Part shown: in pieces, positions 53,816-64,000 of the stretch
Layout of the letters: each line of letters opens with the position of its first letter
How positions within the stretch are numbered: the first letter of the stretch is position 1
Assembly: GCA_917880885.1 (NCBI GenBank)
Contig: OU862912.1
Span: forward strand, 50,579,117-50,643,116
Length of the DNA: 64,000 nucleotides
Source: Limnephilus marmoratus
Lineage: Eukaryota; Arthropoda; Insecta; Trichoptera; Limnephilidae
Direction of reading: 5' to 3'
Position numbers and translations under genes: made by a program
Notes under the pieces: model-generated
What the model was told of the DNA's origin: nothing
Seen by the model: the letters and a program-made list of their open reading frames with translations, nothing else
The model's database searches: none

Positions 53816-55484
53816 GAATCATGGCCGTATTTATACTTTTCATATGTATAGGCCACTTCAATTGCGCCGCCCCTTCCTCCTTATTAGAAGTTGCCGCCTA
53901 TCATAATCACTCTCTTGTGGGCTGCCATTAGGTAACACACAATTTTCAAAATAAATATTCAAATATAGGTTAAGTAGGTAGTAGGTATTAAAAAAATGAA
54001 ATAAAGGAGTGAATTAGTCATAAAGTAAAAGTGCAACATGAATCAAGAATTACTATATTTTACCGGATTTTTCACTGGAAAAATCGTCTATAATATCTTC
54101 ATAGTTTTTTAGCTTTTATTAAGTCTGCAGCTGCTGATACCGACTACAAAAATAACAATCGTACCTACATATTGATGAGTAGAAAAAGTATGTTGATTAT
54201 TAAGTTGTAAAAGAATACGCAATTATTTTTTTACTTTAATTTGTTTTGGAATAGCTTTTTTTTTAAGAACTATAATTACTTCATCATAGGAATCTCTTAG
54301 AATTTTACAGGCATCTGCTCTTGCAGACTTTCGCGTGAGGTTTACTCTCTTGAGTGTCTTTCCTCTTCTTATTTCATAAACTAATGCCGAAACTGAACTG
54401 ACTAATTACTCTGTGCCAACTTGTGTTAACACCTACTCGTCTCCCCAACTCTCTCGGCCTAGTATTATTTTGCTGTCTCGCCCATGTAGGTACTCGGTAC
54501 GTGTGATCTAGGCATTAGATCATACCATAATGTAGAAGCATAAAAATAAGTAACTATCTTACATGGGATAGGAATGAGTACTGGTATTAGCGACATTTAC
54601 CAAATGAGATTTAACGTTTTCTAGATAGAAAACTCTGTCTATCCACAGTGACTTGTTTATAATCGCACACAAACTTAACGGCTCACCAAAGCGAGCGAGC
54701 GCCGCCCCCTGAACTCTGCCGCCTCTAAACTCTATTGACAAATCCAGGGCTGCACCGAATGTAATGTCACTGAAACAATTATATACAAAAGATATTCTAA
54801 TGTTCGCATTCAAAAACCAGGATAACTTTACACAGACAAACTCGGGCCGATTCACAAGATCTACATTACAACATACATTCCACCAATCTACGACTAAAAC
54901 GACTTTTGCACAAAGAAATATGCAATACTTCTCTATAAACTAATTTAATTTACACCCTCTTGCAATAAAAACTATTTAAAAATAACCGACTTCAAAAGAA
55001 GCATGGATTAAGATATTGATTATTGACACAGGAAGGAAGAATATAAGTAGATCCAATTTTGCAACCTAACAAAGATTAATGCAAGTATTGTACTTTCTTT
55101 TACGTATAACTTTATAATTTTCATCTTCTAATATTTTAACATAGGTATTTACTTATATTTCAAACACGAAAATTTGTACAATGTGACCTTAGAACGGGGT
55201 AGGTACCCCAGCAAGGACACATTTTTTCTCCAAAAGATTGTAAAACAAAGAAAAAAAAATAATAAAAATAAATATTGAGAGTGTAAATTTAGCAAAACAA
55301 TTTATTTTATTAAATAATTTTTATTAAATCACAAGTGATTTCAAAAGTTGCCTATAAAATCTTGAAAAATTTAATTCTTTTGGCCTATGTTTTATAATTT
55401 AATTCACAACACAAATAAAGTAGCACATATTCGTACAGATATTTGCTCTACCTATTGATTAAAAAAGTATTATTTAGTTTAGTT
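53816..55484. other. AT-rich intergenic stretch
   Basis: No gene or complete element recognised; the minus-strand frame at 54559-54855 has no recognisable domain. Confidence 0.4.
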
Positions 55485-55803
55485 GGGGGCCATTCATTTA
55501 TTACGTAAGACGAATTTTGCTAGTTTTGGACCCCCTCCCCCCTGTTTAATATTTATTACGTAAGACTCTGAAGGAAAAAATGAATACACGTTTGGTTTGT
55601 TTTAATGTTTATTTTTCAAAGTAACAATTTTTAGAAATGTTTATTTGTACTTACAAAGGTACTAATAATTTTAACTTTGTGCATTTTTGTGATCTTACGT
55701 AAGAACTATCGAGACTCCCTCCCACCCCCTTGTAAGAAAAATTAAGACATGGTCGACCCCCCTCCCCCCCTAAATCGTCTTATGTAATAAATGAATGGTC
55801 CAT
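55485..55803. mobile_element. MITE with CCATTCATTTATTACGTAAG ends
   Basis: Left GGCCATTCATTTATTACGTA, right the inverse (TATGTAATAAATGAATGGTC). Inner C-rich runs (CCCCCTCCCC) and repeated TTACGTAAGA words near both ends. No ORF. Confidence 0.75.
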
Positions 55804-55834
55804 TGGGTATTTTGGTCTGAAATCTTTTATGAAA

Positions 55835-56010
55835 AAAGCCGCGCAGCGACATTTAGATATATAGGACACGATGAGCGAACGAACGAAGTGAGACTAAGGA
55901 GAATGTATGACGTGGAGGTGAATGATAGAAGAAGTCAGGGACATCCGAGGAAGACATGGCACGAGCAAGAGACTGTAGTGAAGTACTTGAGTCGGGTCAT
56001 CGAAGAGTAA
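55835..56010 (+). pseudogene. LINE C-terminal tail relic
   Basis: GHDERTNEVRLRRMYDVEVN then DRRSQGHPRKTWHEQETV matches the end of RT proteins of several LINE groups (a VxRMY...GRPRKTW pattern). Nothing upstream of it remains. Confidence 0.6.
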
Positions 56011-57280
56011 ATATGAGAGGATGAATGAATGGATGTGTAAAAGGAAAGAGGCAAGGAGTGTGCCTACTGCTGTGGAAAATGGCGTTTTAATGATTTAGTT
56101 AGGAACCGCTAGATTATTAGCAGAAATGTTAAAACTTAAGGAAATTTAAACTTTTTTTAACGTGTATAGTATATTTTTTCCGTAGTCGACTCAACTTGAC
56201 TATCAAACGCGAAAATATTACAGCATTCCAAGCTATAATGTAATATTTTCATATTTGGCAAGTACCTATAAAAAAAATTACCGCTAGATACTAGTTACCA
56301 TGTTCACGAACCACAGGCAAATTGTTTTGGTGACCATAATATGAATAGCATGTAGAATCATAATAATATGATTGCATGCACCATTGTGTCTCTCTCTATT
56401 CCTATACACATCCAATGCTTATGGCAGTTTACCTAAATAGGTAGGGTACATAACTGCATAAGTACTGTTAGAATATTATTAGTAACTAGTACCTACGTTC
56501 AAAATATTCTTTAAAAATGATTTAGCGTACCAATAAAACATTCTGTCCAAACGGTTATACGAGAATGGCGACCAAGATGGAACCAATATTTATTATTACT
56601 AACCAATTTTGTAACCTTTTGGCCGTGAAAATCTTAAAACTTATCAATTTTGTAACCGTTTGGACAGAACGTTCGGTATGTATTTGGATCGGTATGCCAA
56701 GATTGCCAAGTCCTTTTCTTAGGTATTTTATTTAGTCATTGATATTATTATTTTTTTATCCTAGAAAATTATCTACTAACAATTATTTTGTTCATTTTGG
56801 TACCTAATTTGACATCACATTTATTTAAACTCTTATCGATATACGACAGCTTGACGTATAGTGTTTGCAAACATGATACCAATCTAACTAGCTAAACCAC
56901 CATGCGACTTCCCCGCAGATATAGGCAGAGATGATTATAACAACTTGATCATGGCACAAACTACTTGCTTCAATCACATTCATGCATACCCTTTTGTTAT
57001 TCTGACACTGGTCCGACTAACATTCTATTCACTTGATCGTGTCATGCCTTCCTCGGGCGCCCCCGGCTTCTTCTACCATTCACATTCGCGTAATGTATTC
57101 GATTTGTCATTGCACCTACTCCATTCTTATGATACCTACCTACCTGCATGCAAATACACTGTTGTGTGAAAGCAGTGATGGTCACATGGATTTTATAATC
57201 AATGTCTACACACTTAACAGTTCTTTTTCCGTGTTTCTAGTAGGTAAGTAAAAGTTTATTGTGTTGGTATCCAGTACAAT
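56011..57280. other. Non-coding stretch with a fold-back
   Basis: ATTCTGTCCAAACGGTTA (56538-56558) and its inverse (56650-56675, AACCGTTTGGACAGAACGTT) form a short inverted pair around 120 bp, a probable small MITE. No gene recognised. Confidence 0.5.
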
Positions 57281-57716
57281 TTGGGAGGCAGGTATGGTTA
57301 CCGCTGCCCCGGGAACCATTTATTGGATAACCAACACCTCTGCCATAGGTCACCACAGTGTTTCGCTACGTTTGGTGACTTAGCGGGGATGCCCGGGTTC
57401 ATGGGGTGAGGTTTGTCCGGGTCTTGGTGGCGGATGCGTCTGCCTACCAGCTGCATGGCAGGCCGGATCGGGAGAGTGGTTGAGGGAGTCCCTTTGACTT
57501 CTCCAGCCGTACTCTTTCAGAACATAGCATTTATACGTCCGTCATTCCTGGACACACTGTCCCCTAGATTCCTACCCACCCATAATACCCTTTTCCTTCC
57601 TAGAACTTCCCCTCCTTCCTTTTCTAAAAAGACCCTTCACACAGCATCCCTAAAGATGACATAGGCCCTGAGGGGAATTATTTTCCCAAGGGCCTCCTGT
57701 GTGAAGATAATGAATA
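57281..57716 (+). repeat. ~450-bp unclassified repeat (copy F), near full length
   Basis: Starts TTGGGAGGCAGGTATGGTTA, contains GTTCATGGGGTGAGGTTTGT, ends with the hairpin CTTCACACAG (57635) / CTGTGTGAAG (57697), both arms changed relative to copy D so that pairing is kept. Followed by an AT-rich tail. Confidence 0.85.
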
Positions 57717-58019
57717 TAAAAGAATAAATATATATAAAGAATAATAATAATATAAAATAATATAATATATAAATAATAATATAAAGAATAAAATTCAAGT
57801 ATAATAATTGACAGATGTCAAGTGCAATTTGCTCCGTATAAAACAGTAAAAATAAAGTGCAAAACGTATGTTTAATCAACATAAAACCTGTGAAACAGAA
57901 GCATAACAGTGTTGCTGTAAAACTGAAGCAATTACCACGTATGTACATGAACTATATCTAAGAAAAAATTGATTTTAAAAATTCAAATCACTGTGATTTT
58001 TTGACATTTAATGATTTGA

Positions 58020-61000
58020 TATTGAATACTCTACCTACATACGTTCCATCTATCGCTACCTGTCAATAGATGGCAGTAAATGCATAAATTTAACCATATC
58101 GCAAAATAAACTAATAACTTGCGCTAATAAACAACAGATGGCTGTTAATGCATAAATCAATTAAAAATATATTATTTACCGCTATTGTTCAATAGAGGGC
58201 AATAAGTGCATACAATATCAAATTCTGTTGAATAATCTTTGAAAATGGAAAAAGGTAATAAAACACCTAAATCAAAAAATGAGGACCCGTTTACAAAATC
58301 CTGCATGACCCCAAGATCTCCAAATCAACACGAGGAGGATCCTTATTCAGATTCGGAGGATAAAAGAAAAAATGAAGAAGAAACGTCCACAATGATAGAG
58401 GCAAACGAGGTAAATAATGCCCTGAAAAACTCAAGACTTACCATAAATAATATTAAAAAAATAATAACGGAAGGGAAAGGAAAAATCATTCTAAAAGAAA
58501 AAATAAACGAAGGCATGGATCAACTATTCGACATTATTGCCCACTTAGTGGCTGAAAATAATGAAATGAAGGGCGAATTAAAAATACTACGACCACTAAT
58601 AAAAAACTGTACCCAAAATATTATTGAAATAAAAAATGTAATGAATGAAAACAAGTCGCTTCTCGTAAACATGGCAGAAAAAAGTGAAGAATTTAAAAAC
58701 AAATTGCATCTCACCAATATTAATAACCAAAATAAAGAAATTAAAACACCTCTTCCGGCACAGGACATCACACATCGCAGAATTAAAACAGCACAACTTC
58801 AATGGAAAGAAATAAAAATACGGATCTTTGGAGAAGAAGCAGGCCGCCAAATAAGAAGAAATCTGGAAAAAAACTTTAAAGATGTAGATTGTTCCAGCTA
58901 TATATACCCTGGGGCAACACTAGACTGGTACACGGCAAACATCATAAGAGAAAGCAAGAATTTAAACAAAAATGATTTTGTAATTTTAATAGCCGGAGAA
59001 AATGAGACATCCCCTAAAAACTTTCTAAGCAACTTGTACTACACCCTACGACAACTAGCCCATACTAATGTTCTAATACATCCAGTTACTAAAAACAACT
59101 ATTTAAACATCTATAAACTGAATTCTGAGATTATATCTCACATCTTCGAATTCAAAAATTATTGTAAATTTAGTGGGCCCATTTTTTATGAAAAAATGAA
59201 TAGCCATACAATTATCAAAATGATGAGCTTAACAAGGGCGCATATAAAAAATGAGATCAATAAAATATCAGTCTACAATTTTGAGCACCCACATCCATCA
59301 GAAAAAAACCCAAAATATATTCATTCATCCATTCCTACCGAAACCCGAGAACTCACCTTATCCGAAAAAACAAACTATTTTTTTATGAATAATACACGTA
59401 CTCCTAAACCTGACGACATCAAATCCACCTTCAATATAATGCATCAAAATGTGCAATGCATTCGAAATAAAATCTTAGAATTAGAAAACATTCTATATGA
59501 AAAAAATATCGATGTACTTTGTGTTAGCGAACACTGGCTACAAAAGGACGAAACGACATCTATCAATTTTAATGGTTACAAATTAGGTTCGATTTTTTGT
59601 CGAGAGAGTCATATTCATGGAGGTGTCTCCATTTACTTAAACGAAAACATTATATTTAAAGAACTAGAATTTGTTAAACAAATAACAAAAGAATTTGTAT
59701 TTGAATGTGTTGGTATTGAAATTCCAAAACTTAAAATGATAATTTGTACAATTTACTATAATGACTCTGATATTAATATTTTTTTTGAACAACTTGAACT
59801 TTTACTAAACAAAATTTGCAAAAACAACAAAAAACAAATAATACTCTGCGGTGACTTAAATATTGATACAAGCTACAAGAACAAAAACGCAGACTCACTC
59901 AAAAACACATTAAAATCTCACAACATACGCTTGATTATTGATAAACCTACTCGTATACAAGGAAACAAAAAAAGTATAATTGATCATATAGGTACAAATA
60001 TACCAAAAAGCTCTTACACATGGGAAGTCACAGAATTAGCTGTATCAGATCACATGGCACAGTTAATGCACGTAAAAACAGAATATAATATAAACCAAAC
60101 GTGGTATACAAAAAAACAATTATTTAACACAGAAAACACTAACATTTTTAACAATTACTTATCATGTATATGTTGGGAACCACTGAAATCCTTTGAATCC
60201 ATTAATGATAGCTACGAATACTTCATTAATGAAATAAATAATGGTATGAAGCTTTGTTTCCCATTTAAACTGTATAAATATCCCCAAAAACGCAAAATAA
60301 ATTGGGTAACGACTGGTATTAAGATATCTATTAGACAAAAAAGACATCTGTACATGAAACAAAAAAACACAAATGACCTCACAATCATAAACAATTACAA
60401 ACATTACAAAAAAATTCTTAGTAAAGTAAAACAGGTAGCTAAACGGAATTATAATAGTAAACGAATTCAAAACGCGCAAAATAAAACCAAAACATCGTGG
60501 AACATAATAAAAGAGAACTCAAATAATTCTAATTCTAAAAGTAAACCAAAAATCTGTCTTAAAATCAATGATACCCTGGTATCAGAACCAAAAAACATTG
60601 CAAATGAATTTAACATTTTCTTTGCACCACCGCCAACACCACAAAACACATCTCTACATCCACAATCTGCCAAAACAGTCGAAAACAAACAGTCGCGATC
60701 ATTCTTCATAACGCCTGTAAACAGGGAGGAAATTATTAAAATCATCGTAAAACTGAAAAATAAAAGCAGTGTTGGCACTGACAAAATCCCTATAAAAATT
60801 ATAAAAGCATGTGCAGAAGCGTTAAGTTACCCGTTGGAAATATTAATTAACAAATCTTTCGAATCAGGAACCTTCCCAGAACAATTAAAACAATCTATTA
60901 TTGTACCTTTGTATAAGAAGGGTTCTAAACAGGAAATCTCAAACTACAGACCGATATCCTTATTACCAAACTTTTCAAAAATATTTGAAAGAGCCATGTA

Positions 61001-62500
61001 CAATCGCATTTATAACTTTCTCGAAAACTTTGAGATAATATGTCCACAACAATTTGGATTCCGTAAAGGCCGTTCAACAACACAGGCAGTATTCAATTTT
61101 TTGAACAAAATTCTAGAAAATATTAATGTTAGTAAAAAAACCGTAGGTATCTTTCTCGACCTCTCAAAAGCATTCGACAATGTTGATCATGAGCTTCTTC
61201 TAATTAAACTTGAACATGTAGGTATTAGAGGATTAGCATTAAAATGGTTTGAATCGTACTTAAAAAATCGTCAGCAGAAAGTTCAAATTTCAAATATCGA
61301 TGAAAAAAGGGTCCAGTACATGGTAGAATCCAAATGGAGAAAAATAAACAAGGGTGTGCCACAAGGAAGCATTCTTGGGCCTCTCCTCTTCCTTATCTAT
61401 ATAAACGAACTTCCAATAATTGCTGGCACAGAATGTTCAATGTTCGCTGATGACACAGCTTTGTTGTTTGAATGTAATGGAGACGTTGACGAATTTAACA
61501 AACAAGTTAACGAGACTTGCCAATTAATAGCAAACTGGCTGTTATCGCAACATCTATCACTCAACACAAACAAAACCCAAATTTTAAAATTTTGTCCAGT
61601 GCAAGCTACACCAATAAATATAAATGTAAACATTAATAATAATATTATCGAACCTTCCCAAACCTGTTCACTACTGGGAATAGAATTAGATGTAAACATA
61701 AACTGGAAAGAACATGTCTCAAAAATTGTAGCAAAAATCAGTAGTTTTTCTTATGTTCTGGGTACCTTGAGAAAAATATTGAACACCGAATCAGTAATAG
61801 CCGCATACTATGGTTATGTATATTCAATAATAAAATACGGTATTATTTTTTGGGGAAACTCGGTAAACGCCAAAGATGTCTTCATCATACAAAAGAGATG
61901 CATAAGAAAAATTACAAACTCTGGTTGTTTAGATTCATGTAGACCTATGTTTAAAAATCTGAAAATTCTGACAGTCACAGACATATATATAATGGAGTTA
62001 TGCATGTTAGTGCGATCATCTACAGAAAATTTCCCACTAAAAAACTCAACACATAAATACGCTACAAGGCTCACAGAAAACTTACTAATACCAAAAGCAA
62101 ACAAAACAATATTCCAAAAAGGACCATACTACATGGCCATTAAAGTATATAACAACCTTCCACATAACATCAAACAAATACAAGATACACACAAATTCAA
62201 ATCGTCATTAAACACTTTCCTTGTTAATAAATGTCACTACACGTTGAGTGAATACCTCACGTAAATGAAACGCCTATTTTTATTGGTATATATATTTGTA
62301 TTTTTTTTTAAATTTTTTCATTGGTATATTGTTATTTTATCTGTATAAACATTGTAATTATAATAAAACAAAGAATATTGTATAAACATTGTAATTAAAT
62401 AAATGTGGTTAGCTGGAAGAAATGGGGTCTACCCATAAGCTACACCTTTTGTAATTTTCATTTTACAATAAATATTTTTTGATTTTGATTTTGATTTTGA
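58020..62500 (+). mobile_element. Non-LTR retrotransposon (LINE, jockey/CR1 superfamily), apparently intact
   Basis: Single long ORF (58245-62264), AATAAATATTTTTTG near the 3' end and a 3' tail of GATTTT repeats (62481-62500), as CR1/L2-type LINEs have. The leader contains three diverged copies of AGATGGCAGTAAATGCATAA at about 58066, 58135 and 58193, possibly promoter monomers. The true 5' end is uncertain and could be as far back as 57.8 kb. Clade within the superfamily not determined. Confidence 0.85.
58245..62264 (+). CDS. LINE polyprotein: coiled coil, SGNH-like region, EEP endonuclease, reverse transcriptase
   Basis: 1,339 residues without a stop, starting at ATG 58245. Order: charged N-terminus and coiled coil (about 45-150); a region resembling SGNH/GDSL hydrolases (about 185-345) with RIFGEEAGRQI where a GDS block would be and LIAGENE where GxND would be; EEP endonuclease (about 396-605) with NVQCIRNK, SEHWL, CGDLNID and VSDHMA carrying the usual catalytic N, E, D/N and DH; RT from about 840 with GTDKIP, NYRPISLLP, FGFRKGRSTTQAVFNF, FLDLSKAFDNVDHELL, GVPQGSILGPLL (about 1036) and FADDTALLF (about 1067); then a C-terminal region. 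All RT catalytic Asp are present, so the protein could be active. No separate ORF1 or CCHC knuckle is seen, so the N-terminal half may serve the ORF1 role. Codon use is A-rich, unlike the host genes. Confidence 0.92.
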   Translation: MEKGNKTPKSKNEDPFTKSCMTPRSPNQHEEDPYSDSEDKRKNEEETSTMIEANEVNNALKNSRLTINNIKKIITEGKGKIILKEKINEGMDQLFDIIAHLVAENNEMKGELKILRPLIKNCTQNIIEIKNVMNENKSLLVNMAEKSEEFKNKLHLTNINNQNKEIKTPLPAQDITHRRIKTAQLQWKEIKIRIFGEEAGRQIRRNLEKNFKDVDCSSYIYPGATLDWYTANIIRESKNLNKNDFVILIAGENETSPKNFLSNLYYTLRQLAHTNVLIHPVTKNNYLNIYKLNSEIISHIFEFKNYCKFSGPIFYEKMNSHTIIKMMSLTRAHIKNEINKISVYNFEHPHPSEKNPKYIHSSIPTETRELTLSEKTNYFFMNNTRTPKPDDIKSTFNIMHQNVQCIRNKILELENILYEKNIDVLCVSEHWLQKDETTSINFNGYKLGSIFCRESHIHGGVSIYLNENIIFKELEFVKQITKEFVFECVGIEIPKLKMIICTIYYNDSDINIFFEQLELLLNKICKNNKKQIILCGDLNIDTSYKNKNADSLKNTLKSHNIRLIIDKPTRIQGNKKSIIDHIGTNIPKSSYTWEVTELAVSDHMAQLMHVKTEYNINQTWYTKKQLFNTENTNIFNNYLSCICWEPLKSFESINDSYEYFINEINNGMKLCFPFKLYKYPQKRKINWVTTGIKISIRQKRHLYMKQKNTNDLTIINNYKHYKKILSKVKQVAKRNYNSKRIQNAQNKTKTSWNIIKENSNNSNSKSKPKICLKINDTLVSEPKNIANEFNIFFAPPPTPQNTSLHPQSAKTVENKQSRSFFITPVNREEIIKIIVKLKNKSSVGTDKIPIKIIKACAEALSYPLEILINKSFESGTFPEQLKQSIIVPLYKKGSKQEISNYRPISLLPNFSKIFERAMYNRIYNFLENFEIICPQQFGFRKGRSTTQAVFNFLNKILENINVSKKTVGIFLDLSKAFDNVDHELLLIKLEHVGIRGLALKWFESYLKNRQQKVQISNIDEKRVQYMVESKWRKINKGVPQGSILGPLLFLIYINELPIIAGTECSMFADDTALLFECNGDVDEFNKQVNETCQLIANWLLSQHLSLNTNKTQILKFCPVQATPININVNINNNIIEPSQTCSLLGIELDVNINWKEHVSKIVAKISSFSYVLGTLRKILNTESVIAAYYGYVYSIIKYGIIFWGNSVNAKDVFIIQKRCIRKITNSGCLDSCRPMFKNLKILTVTDIYIMELCMLVRSSTENFPLKNSTHKYATRLTENLLIPKANKTIFQKGPYYMAIKVYNNLPHNIKQIQDTHKFKSSLNTFLVNKCHYTLSEYLT

Positions 62501-62734
62501 ATGTAAAAAAAGTATTTTCAAATTTGGCGATTTTTAAAGCTCCTATTATTTTATTTATTTTTTATAATTGAACAGTAATGTAACAGAATATTATTCCAAT
62601 TACAGTACAATTTAGTCGCCACATCAACATTTAGGCACGTGACTCCTCAAAAATAGTTTTAAGACATTTAGAGAACAGTACCCACTTCCAAATGGTTTAC
62701 AAAATCATTTCACAGAACCACTCACCTCGTCATG

Positions 62735-63290
62735 CTATGCTTTATCAGGACGTCGATTCTGCCGTTTGGTAGGTACTCTAAATAAGTCATGCTGTCGACT
62801 CCGACTGTAGTGGTACATAATATGAACGAGGAATGGGCTATCGATAAAATGATTCCAAATTTTGAAAGACATAAGAGCTAGACTTGCTTTCCAGCTAGTT
62901 TCCAGACTCACAGAATCAGTTTCCAGTAAGTCAATATGGTGCATGAACCTTGGAAAGGTTCCATGAGTCCGCATTTGGGCATAACCGAGGAATTTCTTCT
63001 AAATTTGCTCCATTATATCAATGTACTTCCGGTGGTACTTCAGCTTGCTTCTCAGTATGCCATCGAACAATGCTAGATAGCTTCTTGTTTATTAAACTAT
63101 TCGCATGACCTGATGATGAACCCAAGAAGTTTGTAGCAATACTGAGTAAGCTGCGATATTTGGTCAGAGAATGTCAGTTTGGGATCAAAGACGACACCGA
63201 GAACCTTTACGGATTTTACGCATGATAAAGTTTCGCCCTTTATCTTATAATCGTAAACTATTGAATTTTACTATACAAATAGTAAGTTGT
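62735..63290 (-). pseudogene. LINE reverse-transcriptase C-terminus relic
   Basis: Minus strand near 63240-63080: YKIKGETLSCVKSVKVLGVV, FDPKLTFSDQISQLTQYCYK, LLGFIIRSCE, the post-catalytic part of a jockey-type RT, followed by stops and frameshifts to about 62735. Inactive. Confidence 0.65.
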
Positions 63291-64000
63291 TTTGTATTGT
63301 ATTATACAAGTGATGCCTGCAATGAAAGTAGAATCCGTGCGACTACACATTTCTCCATAATGTACCTAGGCTTCTCTTGCAGTCCAGATGGTCGGTCTGG
63401 TCAGTGACCAGTCTAAACAGTGGTAAACAGTCATTGGTAAACAGTAAATAGTAAACAGCAAGTGGTTATGGCTGTTAGAAAGCCCAGCAGCATTGCTCTT
63501 GGTGAAGGAGACTCCGTCTTCTAACAGGCACTAGAATTCATTAGCAAGCAGAGGACAGGTAGGTAGAGCGGTGTTAGAGGCCGAGACAACATTGGCCAAC
63601 CTTTGCACAAACGGATTCTAGTCGATGGGAAAGATTCGATAAGGGATGGAGTCAGTATAATGTATCTTCTGATACGATCATTCCACTGAAAAGAGAAACC
63701 GGTAGAAATGTGTTCAAAATCCGAATATTAATATGTATTATGACTGGAGCTTTGAGAATACTGATAAAATCACTTAACTGATCTATATTCTACAGAAGTG
63801 TGATCTATACCCATTTGAGAGAAATTTACATAAGAATTCTCACCAACTCCGAACAGGGCTGTTCAGGGCTTTCGAAAGGCCAATGAAAGAATCACTAAAG
63901 AGCTAATGAATTGAATGGAAACTAACGTCGCCGCCGACTTGATAACTGATAACTTTTGATTCTAGCCCATCAATCAATAATGTCTTCTAGCCCGATAAAT
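63291..64000. other. Non-coding window end
   Basis: Tandem-like GTAAACAGT repeats at 63420-63460 and otherwise unassigned sequence; no gene recognised. Confidence 0.45.

Noticed and set aside
15897..57490. Recurring peptide WFATFGDLAGVPG in several ORFs
   Set aside because: It is the translation of the conserved GTGACTTAGCAGGGGTGCC block of the ~450-bp repeat, in inconsistent frames and cut by stops; not a protein family.

Overview
This window is nuclear DNA of an AT-rich, repeat-dense animal genome, almost certainly an insect or other arthropod. Genes have short exons with GT-AG introns. The families present are metazoan: a Patched-related transporter, the replication-timing factor Rif1 and a C2CH THAP-domain protein. 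The mobile-element mix (mariner, hAT, piggyBac, PIF/Harbinger, Helitron, RTE and jockey/CR1-like LINEs, many MITEs) is typical of insects. The order cannot be fixed from the sequence alone. There is one 500-base assembly gap (40247-40746).

Layout. 3.3-9.5 kb holds the last six exons of a Patched-domain (PTCHD3-like) gene on +. 9.5-20.9 kb is intergenic and made of Helitrons, a mariner, LINE relics and MITEs. 20.9-32.8 kb holds Rif1 on -, tail-to-tail with the Patched gene; nine exons joined in consistent phase encode about 2,384 residues, but the N-terminal exons are missing. 33.4-37.4 kb holds a five-exon THAP-domain gene on + whose best start is an ACG codon. Its first intron carries a piggyBac-like element and a near-perfect hairpin. 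37.4-45.4 kb is repeats, the gap and a broken reverse transcriptase. 45.4-45.85 kb is one first coding exon of an unrecognised gene. 46-58 kb is repeats, including a three-level nest (RTE LINE, Harbinger, unclassified ~450-bp repeat) and a ~294-bp palindrome with two tRNA-like heads. 58.0-62.5 kb is a LINE with an uninterrupted 1,339-residue ORF. The remainder is relic DNA.

The host genes show no sign of a common pathway: a membrane RND-type transporter, a chromatin/replication protein with PP1-docking, and a DNA-binding THAP protein. No prokaryotic-style system, CRISPR array or operon is present. The most unusual material is the mobile DNA. One unclassified repeat family has at least eight copies, and its 3' end folds into a nested hairpin that appears to keep pairing through compensatory changes. 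One MITE family has filled and empty target sites side by side. The LINE carries what looks like a decayed SGNH-hydrolase domain.
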